Assembly: GCA_947460065.1 (NCBI GenBank)
Contig: CANHGF010000135.1
Coordinates: 1-6,767 of the forward strand
Reading direction: 5' to 3'
Length of the DNA stretch: 6,767 bases
From: Comamonadaceae bacterium
Lineage (GTDB): Bacteria > Pseudomonadota > Gammaproteobacteria > Burkholderiales > Burkholderiaceae_C
Within the stretch, counting starts at the first letter, position 1, and every line of letters begins with the position of its first letter. The notes beneath the pieces were generated by a model that worked only from the letters and a program-made list of their open reading frames with translations, was not told the DNA's origin and ran no database searches. Below are positions 1 to 6,764 of this stretch, in pieces. The position numbers were made by a program, and so were the translations under genes.

Positions 1-3
1 CCC

Positions 4-23
4 ACCGCTTGAGCTCAAGCGGT
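4..23. repeat. Perfect 20-bp palindrome across the phoR stop codon
   Basis: ACCGCTTGAG is followed directly by its exact reverse complement CTCAAGCGGT. The palindrome covers the last two phoR codons and the TGA stop (15-17), then runs 11 bases past it. As RNA it would form an 8-bp stem with an AGCT loop. It could be the stem of an operon-end terminator, but only 3 further bases (GGG on the minus strand) are visible, so no T-tract can be confirmed. A protein-binding site is the alternative. Confidence 0.6.
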
Positions 24-1412
24 CGTCAGCAGCGTGTCACCGTCGGCCGGCGCGGTGTGTGCTGACACAGCCAGGGGCTTGACCCGGCTGGCAGGCAGCA
101 CAATGGCAAAGCGCGAACCGCGGCCAACGTCGCTCTCGATCTTGAGCACGGCGCCATGGCGCTGCACCACATGCTTGACGATGGCCAGCCCCAGGCCGGT
201 ACCACCACTGTCGCGCGAGCGGCTGCGGTCGACCCGGTAAAAGCGCTCGGTCAGGCGCGGCAGATGCTCAGGAGCGATGCCCGGACCACTGTCTTGTACG
301 GAAAACTCTCCACCGCCGTCGGGCAGCAGGCGCCAGCTTGCGCTCACCCGCCCCGGTGCAGGCGTGTAACGCACCGCGTTGCTGACCAAATTCGAAAATG
401 CGCTTTGCAACTCAGAGGCCGCGCCGAGCAGTTCGGCCGGACCCTGCAGCTCGAACTGCATCTGGTGCTCGACCCGCCCCATGTAGGACGACAGCGCCCG
501 GGCATCGAGCTCACACTGCGCCATGAGCATCTGCACCGACACCGAGTCGCCCATGCCCGGCAGCGGACTGCCCTCCAGGCGCGAGAGAGTCAGCAGATCG
601 CTGACCAAGGTTTGCATGCGCTCTGACTGAGTTGCCATCAGGTCCAGGTAGCGGCGCACCTCCTGCGGCGAGAGGTCGAGCGTCTGCAGCGTCTCCACAA
701 AACCGGCCAGCACCGTCAAGGGGGTGCGCATTTCGTGCGAAACGTTGGCCACAAAATCGCGACGCATGGCCTCCGCCTGCTCGATCAAGGTGACATCGCG
801 CGAGAGCAGCAAGCGGCGCCCCTGGCCATACGGGTGCAACTGCAGCGACAAGCGCACCGGCCGGCTGGGCGTGCTGGCGCGCCCGGCCACCAGCACATCG
901 GTGCCGAAGTCTGCGCCAGCGGCATAGGCGCTGAAATTGGGATCGCGGATCAGGTTGGCCACATACTGCCGAAGATCGCGCGTTCCATCGAGCCCCAGGT
1001 GCTGGGCCGCCGTCTGATTGCACCACTCGATACGCCCCATGGCATCGAGCAGAACCACGCCGTTGGGCGAGGCCTGAATGGCCGCCAGCATGTCTTGCAG
1101 GCGCTGCTGGCTGTCTTGCTGGGCACGGGCAAACGCTTTGAGCAGGCGCAGCGTGCGATCGACGACCTCAGCCTGGCCAGCGCCTTGCGGTGGCTGGTGC
1201 GCATTCAAGCCCCCCTCACCTTGCGCAGGGCCGCTCAGCTGCATTTGGCGCAGCCAATCGAGCAGTTGCTGCCGATGCCAGGCATCGCGCAAGGCCATAG
1301 CCAAGCAAGCTGCGGCAAGGCCTACCAGCGCACCAGGCCATGCACCCAAAATACCGCCCGCTGCCCCACCGGCACTCATGGCAAGAATCAAGGCAGGCAA
1401 GCGTGCTGCCAC
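15..1412 (-). CDS. phoR: Phosphate regulon sensor histidine kinase PhoR
   Basis: PhoR is the inner-membrane histidine kinase that phosphorylates PhoB when phosphate is scarce and can dephosphorylate it otherwise. The protein is 465 aa from a GTG start, somewhat longer than E. coli PhoR (431 aa). Two closely spaced hydrophobic segments (about 5-22 and 26-42) form a membrane hairpin with no real periplasmic domain. A Gln/Gly/Pro-rich linker (60-82) and a PAS domain (about 104-210) follow. The HisKA domain has phospho-acceptor H226 in VSHEMRTPL. The ATPase domain shows the N box with N345 (NLVSNAVRY), G1 box DSGPG (374-378), F box ERFYRVDRSRSR and G2 box GGTGLGL (403-409). Without a sensing domain outside the membrane, input probably comes from the Pst transporter and PhoU. 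The last 25 residues are a tail of unknown role. It is translationally linked to phoB by TAGTG. Confidence 0.96.
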   Translation of the reverse strand: MAARLPALILAMSAGGAAGGILGAWPGALVGLAAACLAMALRDAWHRQQLLDWLRQMQLSGPAQGEGGLNAHQPPQGAGQAEVVDRTLRLLKAFARAQQDSQQRLQDMLAAIQASPNGVVLLDAMGRIEWCNQTAAQHLGLDGTRDLRQYVANLIRDPNFSAYAAGADFGTDVLVAGRASTPSRPVRLSLQLHPYGQGRRLLLSRDVTLIEQAEAMRRDFVANVSHEMRTPLTVLAGFVETLQTLDLSPQEVRRYLDLMATQSERMQTLVSDLLTLSRLEGSPLPGMGDSVSVQMLMAQCELDARALSSYMGRVEHQMQFELQGPAELLGAASELQSAFSNLVSNAVRYTPAPGRVSASWRLLPDGGGEFSVQDSGPGIAPEHLPRLTERFYRVDRSRSRDSGGTGLGLAIVKHVVQRHGAVLKIESDVGRGSRFAIVLPASRVKPLAVSAHTAPADGDTLLTTA

Positions 1413-2116
1413 TACTTGGGCTCCTGCAAGGCACTGCCGCTCAAGCGATAACCAGCCCCACGCACCGTCTCGATCATGGAGCCTGCCTCGCCCAAGGCCT
1501 CGCGCAGGCGCTTAATATGAACATCCACTGTTCTTTCCTCGATGAAAACATGGTCGCCCCAGATCTTGTCGAGCAGCATGGCTCGGCTATGGACCCGCTC
1601 GGCATGTCGCATCAGGTACTGCAAGAGCTTGAATTCGGTCGGGCCGGTCTTGAGTTCCTTGCCGCGAAAAGTTACCCGGTAGGTGCCAGCGTCGAGCACC
1701 AGTTCCCCAACATGCACCGAATCACCGATAGCCTCTGGCGCCCGGCGGCGCAGCACGGCACGAATGCGTGCCAGCATCTCCTGGGTGGAAAAAGGCTTGG
1801 TGATGTAGTCATCCGCGCCGGCATCCAGACCCTGCACCTTGTCACCCTCTTCACTGCGGGCGGTGATCATGATGATGGGAATGCCCTTGGTGCGGCCCTG
1901 CTGACGCCAATGGCGCGCCAGCGTGGTGCCACTTTCGCCGGGGAGCATCCAATCGAGGAGGATCAGGTCAGGCAGCACGGCTTCCACCTCGCGCTTGGCA
2001 GCGGCGCCATCGAAGGCCACCGTGGGCGCAAAGCCGTTGTGCCTGAGGTTGACAGCAATCAATTCGGCAATGGAAGCCTCGTCTTCGACCACCAGCACCC
2101 GAGGCAGCTTTCTCAT
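1412..2116 (-). CDS. phoB: Phosphate regulon response regulator PhoB
   Basis: PhoB is a DNA-binding response regulator of the OmpR/PhoB class, 234 aa. The receiver domain (about 5-122) has the acidic pocket E11/D12, phospho-acceptor D55 in LILLDWMLPG, switch T85 and conserved K107 in KPFS. A winged helix-turn-helix effector domain fills about 130-228, with the recognition region near ERTVDVHIKRLREAL (194-208) and the final wing ETVRGAGYRL. PhoR should phosphorylate D55, and the dimer would then bind the repeats ahead of pstS. The ATG overlaps the phoU stop as ATGA. The only Shine-Dalgarno-like sequence is a weak GGAG 11 nt upstream, so translation probably depends on coupling to phoU. The stop TAG overlaps the phoR GTG. 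Confidence 0.97.
   Translation of the reverse strand: MRKLPRVLVVEDEASIAELIAVNLRHNGFAPTVAFDGAAAKREVEAVLPDLILLDWMLPGESGTTLARHWRQQGRTKGIPIIMITARSEEGDKVQGLDAGADDYITKPFSTQEMLARIRAVLRRRAPEAIGDSVHVGELVLDAGTYRVTFRGKELKTGPTEFKLLQYLMRHAERVHSRAMLLDKIWGDHVFIEERTVDVHIKRLREALGEAGSMIETVRGAGYRLSGSALQEPK
1421..1425 (-). promoter_or_regulatory. Ribosome binding site supporting a GTG start for phoR
   Basis: AGGAG lies 8 nt upstream of the GTG at 1412, inside the last codons of phoB. The first in-frame ATG, 11 codons later at 1379, has no comparable site and would remove part of the first membrane segment. GTG is therefore the likely start. Confidence 0.7.
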
Positions 2117-2814
2117 CGGACGACCGACTCCACCTTGTCCATGGAGCGGTGACGCACATCCTCGCCCTTGACAATAAAGATAATCTGCTCAGCGATATTT
2201 TTTGCATGATCGCCGACCCGCTCAACCGCCTTGGCCAGAAACAACAGGTCCAGGCTGGGCGAGATGGTCCGCGGGTCGCCCATCATGTAGGTGATGAGCT
2301 TGCGCAAGAATCCGTTGTACTCGTCGTCCAGCGCGTTGTCCTCTTTCATGATGTCCAGGGCTACGGCGGTATCGAGCCGGGCAAAGGCATCCAAGGATTT
2401 GCGCAACTGCCCGGCTGCCAGCTCTGAGGCCACCCTCAATTCATGGCTGGGCAGATTGCGGGGTGAGCCGCTCTCAATGATGGAAAGCACCATGCGCGCC
2501 ATCCGCGCGATTTCATCACCGGCACGCTCCAGGTCACGGGTGGTGCTGGAGATGGCCATCAGAAAGCGCAGGTCCCGCGCGGTAGGCTGGCGCCTGCCGA
2601 TGGTGGTAATGATCTCGTGATCAATGTCCACCTCCATCCGGTTGATCCGCGATTCGTTGTCGAGCACCTGCCGCGCCGACTCCGGGCTCAGGTGGATCAG
2701 GGCGTAGACCGCCTGATGCAGCTGTGACTCCACCAAGCCGCCCATCTCCAACACGTGGGTGGAAATTGAGTTGAGCTCGGCATCAAACTGACTGGAAATA
2801 TGTTTGTCACCCAT
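2113..2814 (-). CDS. phoU: Phosphate signalling regulator PhoU
   Basis: PhoU is a cytoplasmic all-helical protein that relays the state of the Pst transporter to PhoR and keeps the Pho regulon off when phosphate is plentiful. From the ATG at 2814 it is 233 aa, the usual length. It shows the two-repeat PhoU architecture. Each half carries a metal-binding ExxxD motif: E96-R-A-G-D100 in RDLERAGDEIARM, and E198-R-V-G-D202 in KAVERVGDHAKNIAE. The N-terminal HISSQFDAELN and the central RQPTARDLR are also typical of the family. It lies 27 bp after pstB, and its TGA overlaps the phoB ATG by 4 bases (ATGA), joining the transport half of the operon to the two-component half. In E. coli loss of PhoU derepresses the regulon and is often harmful; whether that holds here is untested. 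Confidence 0.97.
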   Translation of the reverse strand: MGDKHISSQFDAELNSISTHVLEMGGLVESQLHQAVYALIHLSPESARQVLDNESRINRMEVDIDHEIITTIGRRQPTARDLRFLMAISSTTRDLERAGDEIARMARMVLSIIESGSPRNLPSHELRVASELAAGQLRKSLDAFARLDTAVALDIMKEDNALDDEYNGFLRKLITYMMGDPRTISPSLDLLFLAKAVERVGDHAKNIAEQIIFIVKGEDVRHRSMDKVESVVR

Positions 2815-2819
2815 GGTGG

Positions 2820-2825
2820 CCTCCT
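2820..2825 (-). promoter_or_regulatory. Ribosome binding site that decides the phoU start
   Basis: A perfect AGGAGG lies 5 nt upstream of the ATG at 2814. The open frame extends to a TTG at 2832, but using it would place this consensus Shine-Dalgarno inside the gene. The ATG at 2814 is clearly better. This is the strongest ribosome binding site in the operon. Confidence 0.85.
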
Positions 2826-2841
2826 GAATCAATATCGGCGA

Positions 2842-3642
2842 TCAGCCAAAACGGCCGGTGATGTAGTCTTCCGTCTCGGTGCGCTGCGGCTTGAAGAAGA
2901 TCTGTTGCGTCTGGCCAAATTCAATCAATTCACCCAGATACATGTAAGCGGTGTAGTCGCTGCAGCGGGCGGCCTGCTGCATATTGTGGGTCACGATCGC
3001 GATGGTGTAGTCCTTCTTGAGCTCATGCACCAGTTCTTCGACCTTGCCGGTTGAAATGGGGTCGAGCGCCGAGGTGGGCTCATCGAGAAGCAGCACCGAG
3101 GGCTTGACCGCCACGCTGCGCGCGATGCAAAGACGCTGCTGCTGCCCGCCCGACAGACTCATGCCGTTTTGGCCCAACTTGTCCTTGACCTCGGTCCACA
3201 AGGCCGCCTTGGTCAGTGCCCATTCCACCCGATCGTCCATGTCGCTCTTGCCCAGGTTTTCGTAGAGCTTGACGCCAAAGGCAATGTTGTCATAAATGGT
3301 CATGGGAAAGGGCGTGGGCTTTTGGAACACCATGCCGATGCGCGCGCGCAGCAAATTCAAATCCTGCTTGGGGTCCAGGATGTTTTGACCGTAAAAACTA
3401 ATCTCACCCTCAGCACGCTGGCCGGGGTAGAGGCTGTACATCCGGTTGAGCGTGCGCAGCAGGGTGGATTTGCCGCAGCCTGAAGGGCCGATGAAGGCGG
3501 TGACCTTGTGCTCGGCCACATCCAAATTGACGTTCTTGAGGCCCTGAAATTTTCCGTAGAAAAAATTCAGCTTGCGCACTTCGAGCGCGTTTTTGCTGTT
3601 CACGGTCTCGGCGGCAGCGATGGCGGCAGCAGTATCGTTCAT
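2842..3642 (-). CDS. pstB: Phosphate import ATP-binding protein PstB
   Basis: PstB is the cytoplasmic ATPase that powers phosphate uptake through PstC/PstA. The protein is 266 aa and every ABC element is present: Walker [10 protein letters not shown] (52-60), Q-loop Q107 in VFQKPTPFP, signature LSGGQ (163-167), Walker B VLLLDE (183-188), D-loop SALD (191-194) and switch histidine H219. QKPTPFPM and the C-terminal [10 protein letters not shown] are hallmarks of PstB rather than other ABC ATPases. The first 18 residues are an Ala-rich tail without a recognised role. The ATG at 3642 has AGGA 7 nt upstream. In E. coli the transporter, with PhoU, also signals phosphate sufficiency to PhoR, so PstB probably has a regulatory role here too. 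Confidence 0.98.
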   Translation of the reverse strand: MNDTAAAIAAAETVNSKNALEVRKLNFFYGKFQGLKNVNLDVAEHKVTAFIGPSGCGKSTLLRTLNRMYSLYPGQRAEGEISFYGQNILDPKQDLNLLRARIGMVFQKPTPFPMTIYDNIAFGVKLYENLGKSDMDDRVEWALTKAALWTEVKDKLGQNGMSLSGGQQQRLCIARSVAVKPSVLLLDEPTSALDPISTGKVEELVHELKKDYTIAIVTHNMQQAARCSDYTAYMYLGELIEFGQTQQIFFKPQRTETEDYITGRFG

Positions 3643-3668
3643 GGGTCTTTCCTAAAGGAGCGGACGAA

Positions 3669-4553
3669 TCAGGCGCCGGACTTGTCGCGCAGAAACACGC
3701 GAGCCAGAATATTGAGCAGCAGTACCGTCAAGGTGATGACCAAGGCGCCCGCCCAGGCCAGACGAATCCAGTTTTCATACGGGCTCATCGCAAACTGGAA
3801 AATCACCACCGGCAAATTGGCCATGGGCGAGCCCATGTCGGTGCTGAAAAACTGATTGTTCAGGGCGGTGAACAACAGCGGGGCGGTTTCACCGGAAATG
3901 CGGGCCACCGCCAGCAGCAAGCCAGTGATCACCCCGCTGCGTGCCGCGCGCAGCGTCACCATCGTGGTGACTTTCCATCGCGGCGCGCCCAGGGCGAAGG
4001 CCGCCCCGCGCAAGCTGCCAGGCACCAGGCGCAGCCTGTTCTCAGTGGTACGCATCACCACCGGTATGGCAATCAGAGCCAGCGCCAGCGAGCCGGCATA
4101 ACCGGAAAAGTGCCCAAAGGTGGAAACAGCGATCGCATAGACAAACAGACCCAAAACTATCGACGGGGCCGAGAGCATGATGTCGGTGATGAATCGGGTG
4201 AATTCGGCGGTTTTACTGGTGTCGCCAAACTCCGTCAGGTAGATGCCCGCCAAAATCCCAACCGGCGTGGACACCAGAACGGCCAAGCCCACGATCATCA
4301 GGCTGCCGACCATCGCATTGCGCAGACCGCCGCCTTCAGAGCCGGGGGCTGGCGTGTCGTTGACAAAGATCGACCAATCCAGCGCTGCCAGTCCATTGCC
4401 AAACAACACGACCAGGATCCACAGCAAGGCGCTCAGGCCCAAGGCCATGGCCACCATGGACAGCACCATGCCGATCTGGTTGGCCCGGCGGCGGCGAACG
4501 TAGAGAGCGGACGACTTCAAGGCCATCGGCAATTCATTGGAATGAAGTGACAT
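3669..4553 (-). CDS. pstA: Phosphate ABC transporter permease PstA
   Basis: PstA is the second permease and pairs with PstC across the inner membrane. From the ATG at 4553 it is 294 aa, normal for the family. A short basic cytoplasmic N-terminus (RRRR at about 20-23) precedes about six membrane segments near 27-51, 79-107, 123-147, 151-168, 206-229 and 264-288. The EAA-type loop is at about 182-201 (LRGAAFALGAPRWKV). The motif ARISGETAPLLFTA (217-230) corresponds to the RALGET motif of PstC and is typical of PstA. The start overlaps the pstC stop by one base, which suggests coupled, roughly equal synthesis of the two subunits. A gap of 26 bp separates the stop from pstB. Confidence 0.96.
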   Translation of the reverse strand: MSLHSNELPMALKSSALYVRRRRANQIGMVLSMVAMALGLSALLWILVVLFGNGLAALDWSIFVNDTPAPGSEGGGLRNAMVGSLMIVGLAVLVSTPVGILAGIYLTEFGDTSKTAEFTRFITDIMLSAPSIVLGLFVYAIAVSTFGHFSGYAGSLALALIAIPVVMRTTENRLRLVPGSLRGAAFALGAPRWKVTTMVTLRAARSGVITGLLLAVARISGETAPLLFTALNNQFFSTDMGSPMANLPVVIFQFAMSPYENWIRLAWAGALVITLTVLLLNILARVFLRDKSGA

Positions 4554-5551
4554 CAGTTGCCCTTGGAGCGCTCGGCCCGATTGATCATCCACTTGGCCAG
4601 GGCCAGCACCACAAAGGTAATGGCGAACAGCAAAAAGCCCAGTGCGAACAGGGTGTTGAAATGCAGGCCCTCGGCCTCGCCAAACTCATTGGCCAAAACC
4701 GAGGCGATGGACGTCCCCGGGGAAAACAGCGAGGTCGGCAGACGGTTGGCATTACCGATCACGAAGGTCACCGCCATGGTCTCGCCCAGTGCCCGGCCCA
4801 TGCCCAGCATGACGCCGCCGATGACGCCCTTTTGCGTGTAAGGCAGCACCACCTTGCGCACCACCTCCCAGGTGGTGCAGCCCAGCCCATAGGCGGACTC
4901 GCGCAATATAGCTGGCGTGATCTCAAAGACGTCGCGCATCACGGCGGCAATGAAGGGTAAAACCATGAAGGCCAAAATAATGGCCGCTGCCATGATGCCC
5001 AGCCCATTGACCGCACCACCGAACATCCATCCCACCAGAGGCATGCCGCCCAAAACCGATTGCAGGGGTGCTTGCACATAGTCAGCAAAGACCGGTGCAA
5101 AGACAAACAGGCCGAACATGCCGTAGATGATGGAGGGCACTGCCGCCAGCAACTCAATGGCAACCCCGAGCGGCCGACGCAACCACACCGGGCAGGTTTC
5201 GGTGAGAAAAAGGGCGATGCCGAAGGCCAGTGGCACCGCGATCAGCATGGCCAAACCGGCGCTGATGACCGTACCCACAATAGCGATTGCGGCGCCAAAC
5301 TCGCCCTTGACGATGTCCCACTCCACGTACCAAAGAAAGCGCACCCCAAATTTAGCGAAGCTCGGCCAAGCATTGATAAAGAGCGAGACGATGATGCCGC
5401 CCAAGGCAAGCAGCACCAGCAGGGAAAAGGCCTGGGTCAGACGGTGAAACACCCCGTCCTGCAGGTTTTGCCGGCGAGCGATGGCCGCCATGCTGGCGCT
5501 GGGCGCATGGCTGGAGACGGGGGTGCTGGAGTTCATGGTGGCGGCCTGCAT
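4553..5551 (-). CDS. pstC: Phosphate ABC transporter permease PstC
   Basis: PstC is one of the two inner-membrane permeases that form the phosphate channel with PstA. The protein is 332 aa with a cytoplasmic N-terminus of about 40 residues rich in Ala/Ser. About six membrane segments follow, near 41-62, 86-116, 130-158, 183-205, 244-266 and 298-322. The EAA-type loop that contacts the ATPase is visible at about 218-237 (ESAYGLG, ending in VLP). The family motif RALGETMA lies at 253-260, with the conserved Arg and Glu that matter for transport in E. coli PstC. The ATG at 5551 has AGGTGA 6 nt upstream (5558-5563); the next ATG, five codons in, has no Shine-Dalgarno. The stop codon TGA shares its A with the pstA ATG, so the two permeases are probably translationally coupled. 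Confidence 0.96.
   Translation of the reverse strand: MQAATMNSSTPVSSHAPSASMAAIARRQNLQDGVFHRLTQAFSLLVLLALGGIIVSLFINAWPSFAKFGVRFLWYVEWDIVKGEFGAAIAIVGTVISAGLAMLIAVPLAFGIALFLTETCPVWLRRPLGVAIELLAAVPSIIYGMFGLFVFAPVFADYVQAPLQSVLGGMPLVGWMFGGAVNGLGIMAAAIILAFMVLPFIAAVMRDVFEITPAILRESAYGLGCTTWEVVRKVVLPYTQKGVIGGVMLGMGRALGETMAVTFVIGNANRLPTSLFSPGTSIASVLANEFGEAEGLHFNTLFALGFLLFAITFVVLALAKWMINRAERSKGN
4560..4564 (-). promoter_or_regulatory. Ribosome binding site that decides the pstA start
   Basis: AAGGG lies 6 nt before the ATG at 4553. The frame stays open upstream to a GTG at 4592, inside pstC, but that start would add 13 polar residues and a 40-base overlap without a comparable Shine-Dalgarno. The ATG at 4553 in a TGATG junction is preferred. 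Confidence 0.75.
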
Positions 5552-5597
5552 CTGAGATCACCTGCAATCGTAAACGCTATGGAGAATCCTGATCCAC

Positions 5598-5618
5598 CCA
5601 CCAGCCGCTGGCTGGCGA
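5598..5618 (-). other. Stem-loop 2 in the pstS-pstC gap
   Basis: The core is a perfect 6-bp stem, CCAGCC-AGC-GGCTGG, with a 3-nt loop at 5601-5615. It can be extended by G-U, C-G and U-G pairs to 5598-5618. It lies 7 nt downstream of stem-loop 1 and well before the pstC ribosome binding site. No T-tract follows. With stem-loop 1 it occupies much of the only sizeable gap between genes in the operon. Confidence 0.5.
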
Positions 5619-5625
5619 TGGAACC

Positions 5626-5649
5626 AGCCTGGCCGGTGGCAGCCAGGCT
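5626..5649 (-). other. Stem-loop 1 in the pstS-pstC gap
   Basis: On the minus strand AGCCTGGC, an 8-nt loop and GCCAGGCT form a perfect 8-bp stem, beginning 6 nt after the last base of the pstS stop codon. No T-run follows, so it is not a convincing intrinsic terminator. It is better read as a candidate 3'-end stabiliser or partial attenuator that would let pstS mRNA outnumber the downstream message. The structure is seen in the sequence; the function is inferred. Confidence 0.55.
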
Positions 5650-5655
5650 CAAACG

Positions 5656-6687
5656 TCACTTGGTGTTGATTTGCGACCAGACCCGCTGGCGAATCTGTGC
5701 GGTCAGGGCGTCAGGCAGGGGCACGTAATCCAGATCCGCGGCCATGACCTTGCCGTTCTTGAAAGCCCAGTCAAAGAACTTGAGCACCTCAGCCGACTCC
5801 GCCTTGTTCGCAGGCTGCTTGTACATCAAGATGAACGAAGCGGTGGTCACCGGGTAGGACTTGGCACCCGGCTGGTTGACGATGGACAGACCCATGCCCG
5901 GGACGCTGAACCAGTCGGCACCGGCCGCAGCTGCTGCGAAAGTGTCGTCATCCGGCAGCACAAACTGGCCATCGCGGTTTTGCATCGCCATCGCCGGAAT
6001 CTTGTTGCGCTTGGCATAGGCGAACTCCACATAACCCAAAGCACCCTTGGTACGGCCGACGTTGGCGGCCACGCCTTCATTGCCCTTGCCGCCCACCGAA
6101 GTCGGGGCCGGCCATTTGACAGCAGCGCCTTTGCCCACGGTGTCGGCCCACTCTTTACTGACCACCGACAGGTAGTCGGTCCAATTGAAGGTGGTGCCCG
6201 AACCATCGGCACGGTGCACCACGGTGATGACCAGATCGGGAAGCCTCTTGCCTGGGTTGAGGGCCGCCAGCTTGGGGTCGTTCCACTTGGCGATCTTGCC
6301 CATGAACATCTCGGCCAGCACCGGGCCGGTCACCCGCAGGTCACCGTTGGCAAAGCCGTCGAGGTTAAAAACCGGCACTGTTCCACCAATAATGGCTGGG
6401 AACTGCACCATGCCGTCCTTCTCCAGCTCTGCACCGCTCAACGGCGCATCTGTAGCGCCAAAGGCTACAGTTTTCGCGCGAATCTGCCGAATGCCGCCGG
6501 ACGAACCGATGGACTGATAGTTCAAGCCAACGCCGGTCTCCTTTTTGTAGGCCTCAGCCCATTTGGCATAAATCGGGAAGGGAAAGGTGGCGCCGGCACC
6601 GGTGATGTCAGCGGCCAGGGCCGAGCCCGCAACCGCAAAACCGGCCGCCAGGCTCGCCAGCTTGAGAAAACTACGCTTAGAGTTCAT
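5656..6687 (-). CDS. pstS: Periplasmic phosphate-binding protein PstS
   Basis: PstS is the high-affinity periplasmic phosphate receptor of the PstSCAB ABC importer. The protein is 343 aa from the ATG at 6687, close to the E. coli precursor length. Residues 1-25 form a signal peptide: a basic N-terminus with S-K-R-S-F-L-K (residues 3-9), a hydrophobic Ala/Leu stretch, and an ALA-AD cleavage site after about residue 25. The mature protein opens with the family motif GAGATFP (31-36 region). It also has GSSGG (about 61-65), FGATDAPLS (77-84) and HRADGSGTT (158-166). By alignment with E. coli PstS, the likely phosphate ligands are T34/F35, a serine in GSSGG, D80, R159, D161, S163, G164 and T165. 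It is first in the operon, directly behind the Pho box, so it should be the most strongly induced product. The signal sequence resembles a twin-arginine signal, but Sec export is the family norm. Confidence 0.97.
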   Translation of the reverse strand: MNSKRSFLKLASLAAGFAVAGSALAADITGAGATFPFPIYAKWAEAYKKETGVGLNYQSIGSSGGIRQIRAKTVAFGATDAPLSGAELEKDGMVQFPAIIGGTVPVFNLDGFANGDLRVTGPVLAEMFMGKIAKWNDPKLAALNPGKRLPDLVITVVHRADGSGTTFNWTDYLSVVSKEWADTVGKGAAVKWPAPTSVGGKGNEGVAANVGRTKGALGYVEFAYAKRNKIPAMAMQNRDGQFVLPDDDTFAAAAAGADWFSVPGMGLSIVNQPGAKSYPVTTASFILMYKQPANKAESAEVLKFFDWAFKNGKVMAADLDYVPLPDALTAQIRQRVWSQINTK

Positions 6688-6694
6688 GACAAGG

Positions 6695-6699
6695 TCCTT
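6695..6699 (-). promoter_or_regulatory. Ribosome binding site that decides the pstS start
   Basis: AAGGA lies 7 nt upstream of the ATG at 6687. A longer frame opens with TTG at 6702, but that TTG has only a pyrimidine-rich stretch before it, and the AAGGA would then fall inside the coding region. The ATG at 6687 is therefore the better start. Confidence 0.8.
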
Positions 6700-6731
6700 C
6701 AAAGAGAGGGGAACGAATTTCGAGTGGTGCT

Positions 6732-6737
6732 AATTTA
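6732..6737 (-). promoter_or_regulatory. Candidate -10 element of the pstS promoter
   Basis: The minus strand reads TAAATT, matching TATAAT at four of six positions. It begins 9 nt downstream of the second Pho box half-site, close to the usual Pho box to -10 spacing. No good -35 hexamer is visible, as expected for a PhoB-dependent sigma-70 promoter. Transcription would start near 6725 and give a leader of roughly 38 nt. The position is inferred from spacing. Confidence 0.55.
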
Positions 6738-6746
6738 GGACCCTTA

Positions 6747-6764
6747 TGTGACAGAGATGTGACA
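6747..6764 (-). promoter_or_regulatory. Pho box (PhoB-binding site) upstream of pstS
   Basis: On the minus strand this reads TGTCACA-TCTC-TGTCACA: two identical 7-bp direct repeats separated by 4 bp, giving the 11-bp periodicity of the classical Pho box (consensus CTGTCAT, 4 bp, CTGTCAT). It sits about 60 bp upstream of the pstS start, where a PhoB activator site replaces a -35 element. Phosphorylated PhoB is expected to bind here and activate the whole operon, including phoB itself. The window ends 3 bases beyond it, so further repeats upstream cannot be excluded. Confidence 0.9.

Noticed and set aside
735..2152. Plus-strand open frames of 238 and 270 codons opposite phoR and phoB
   Set aside because: Both lie opposite clear phoR/phoB coding sequence. 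Their translations look like low-complexity reverse-frame products without known motifs.
2168..2200. TTGACA at 2168 on the plus strand, followed by an AT-rich stretch, as an antisense promoter
   Set aside because: No good -10 hexamer occurs at 16-18 bp spacing, and the bases are explained by conserved codons near the C-terminus of PhoU.
5552..5655. A small gene or independent promoter in the pstS-pstC gap
   Set aside because: No open frame with a ribosome binding site fits, and no clear -35/-10 pair is visible. The stem-loops account for much of the space.
5671..6738. A long plus-strand open frame (355 codons) opposite pstS
   Set aside because: It mirrors a well-supported pstS gene, has no recognisable domain or convincing start signal, and runs into the pstS promoter. 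Long antisense frames are common opposite GC-rich genes.
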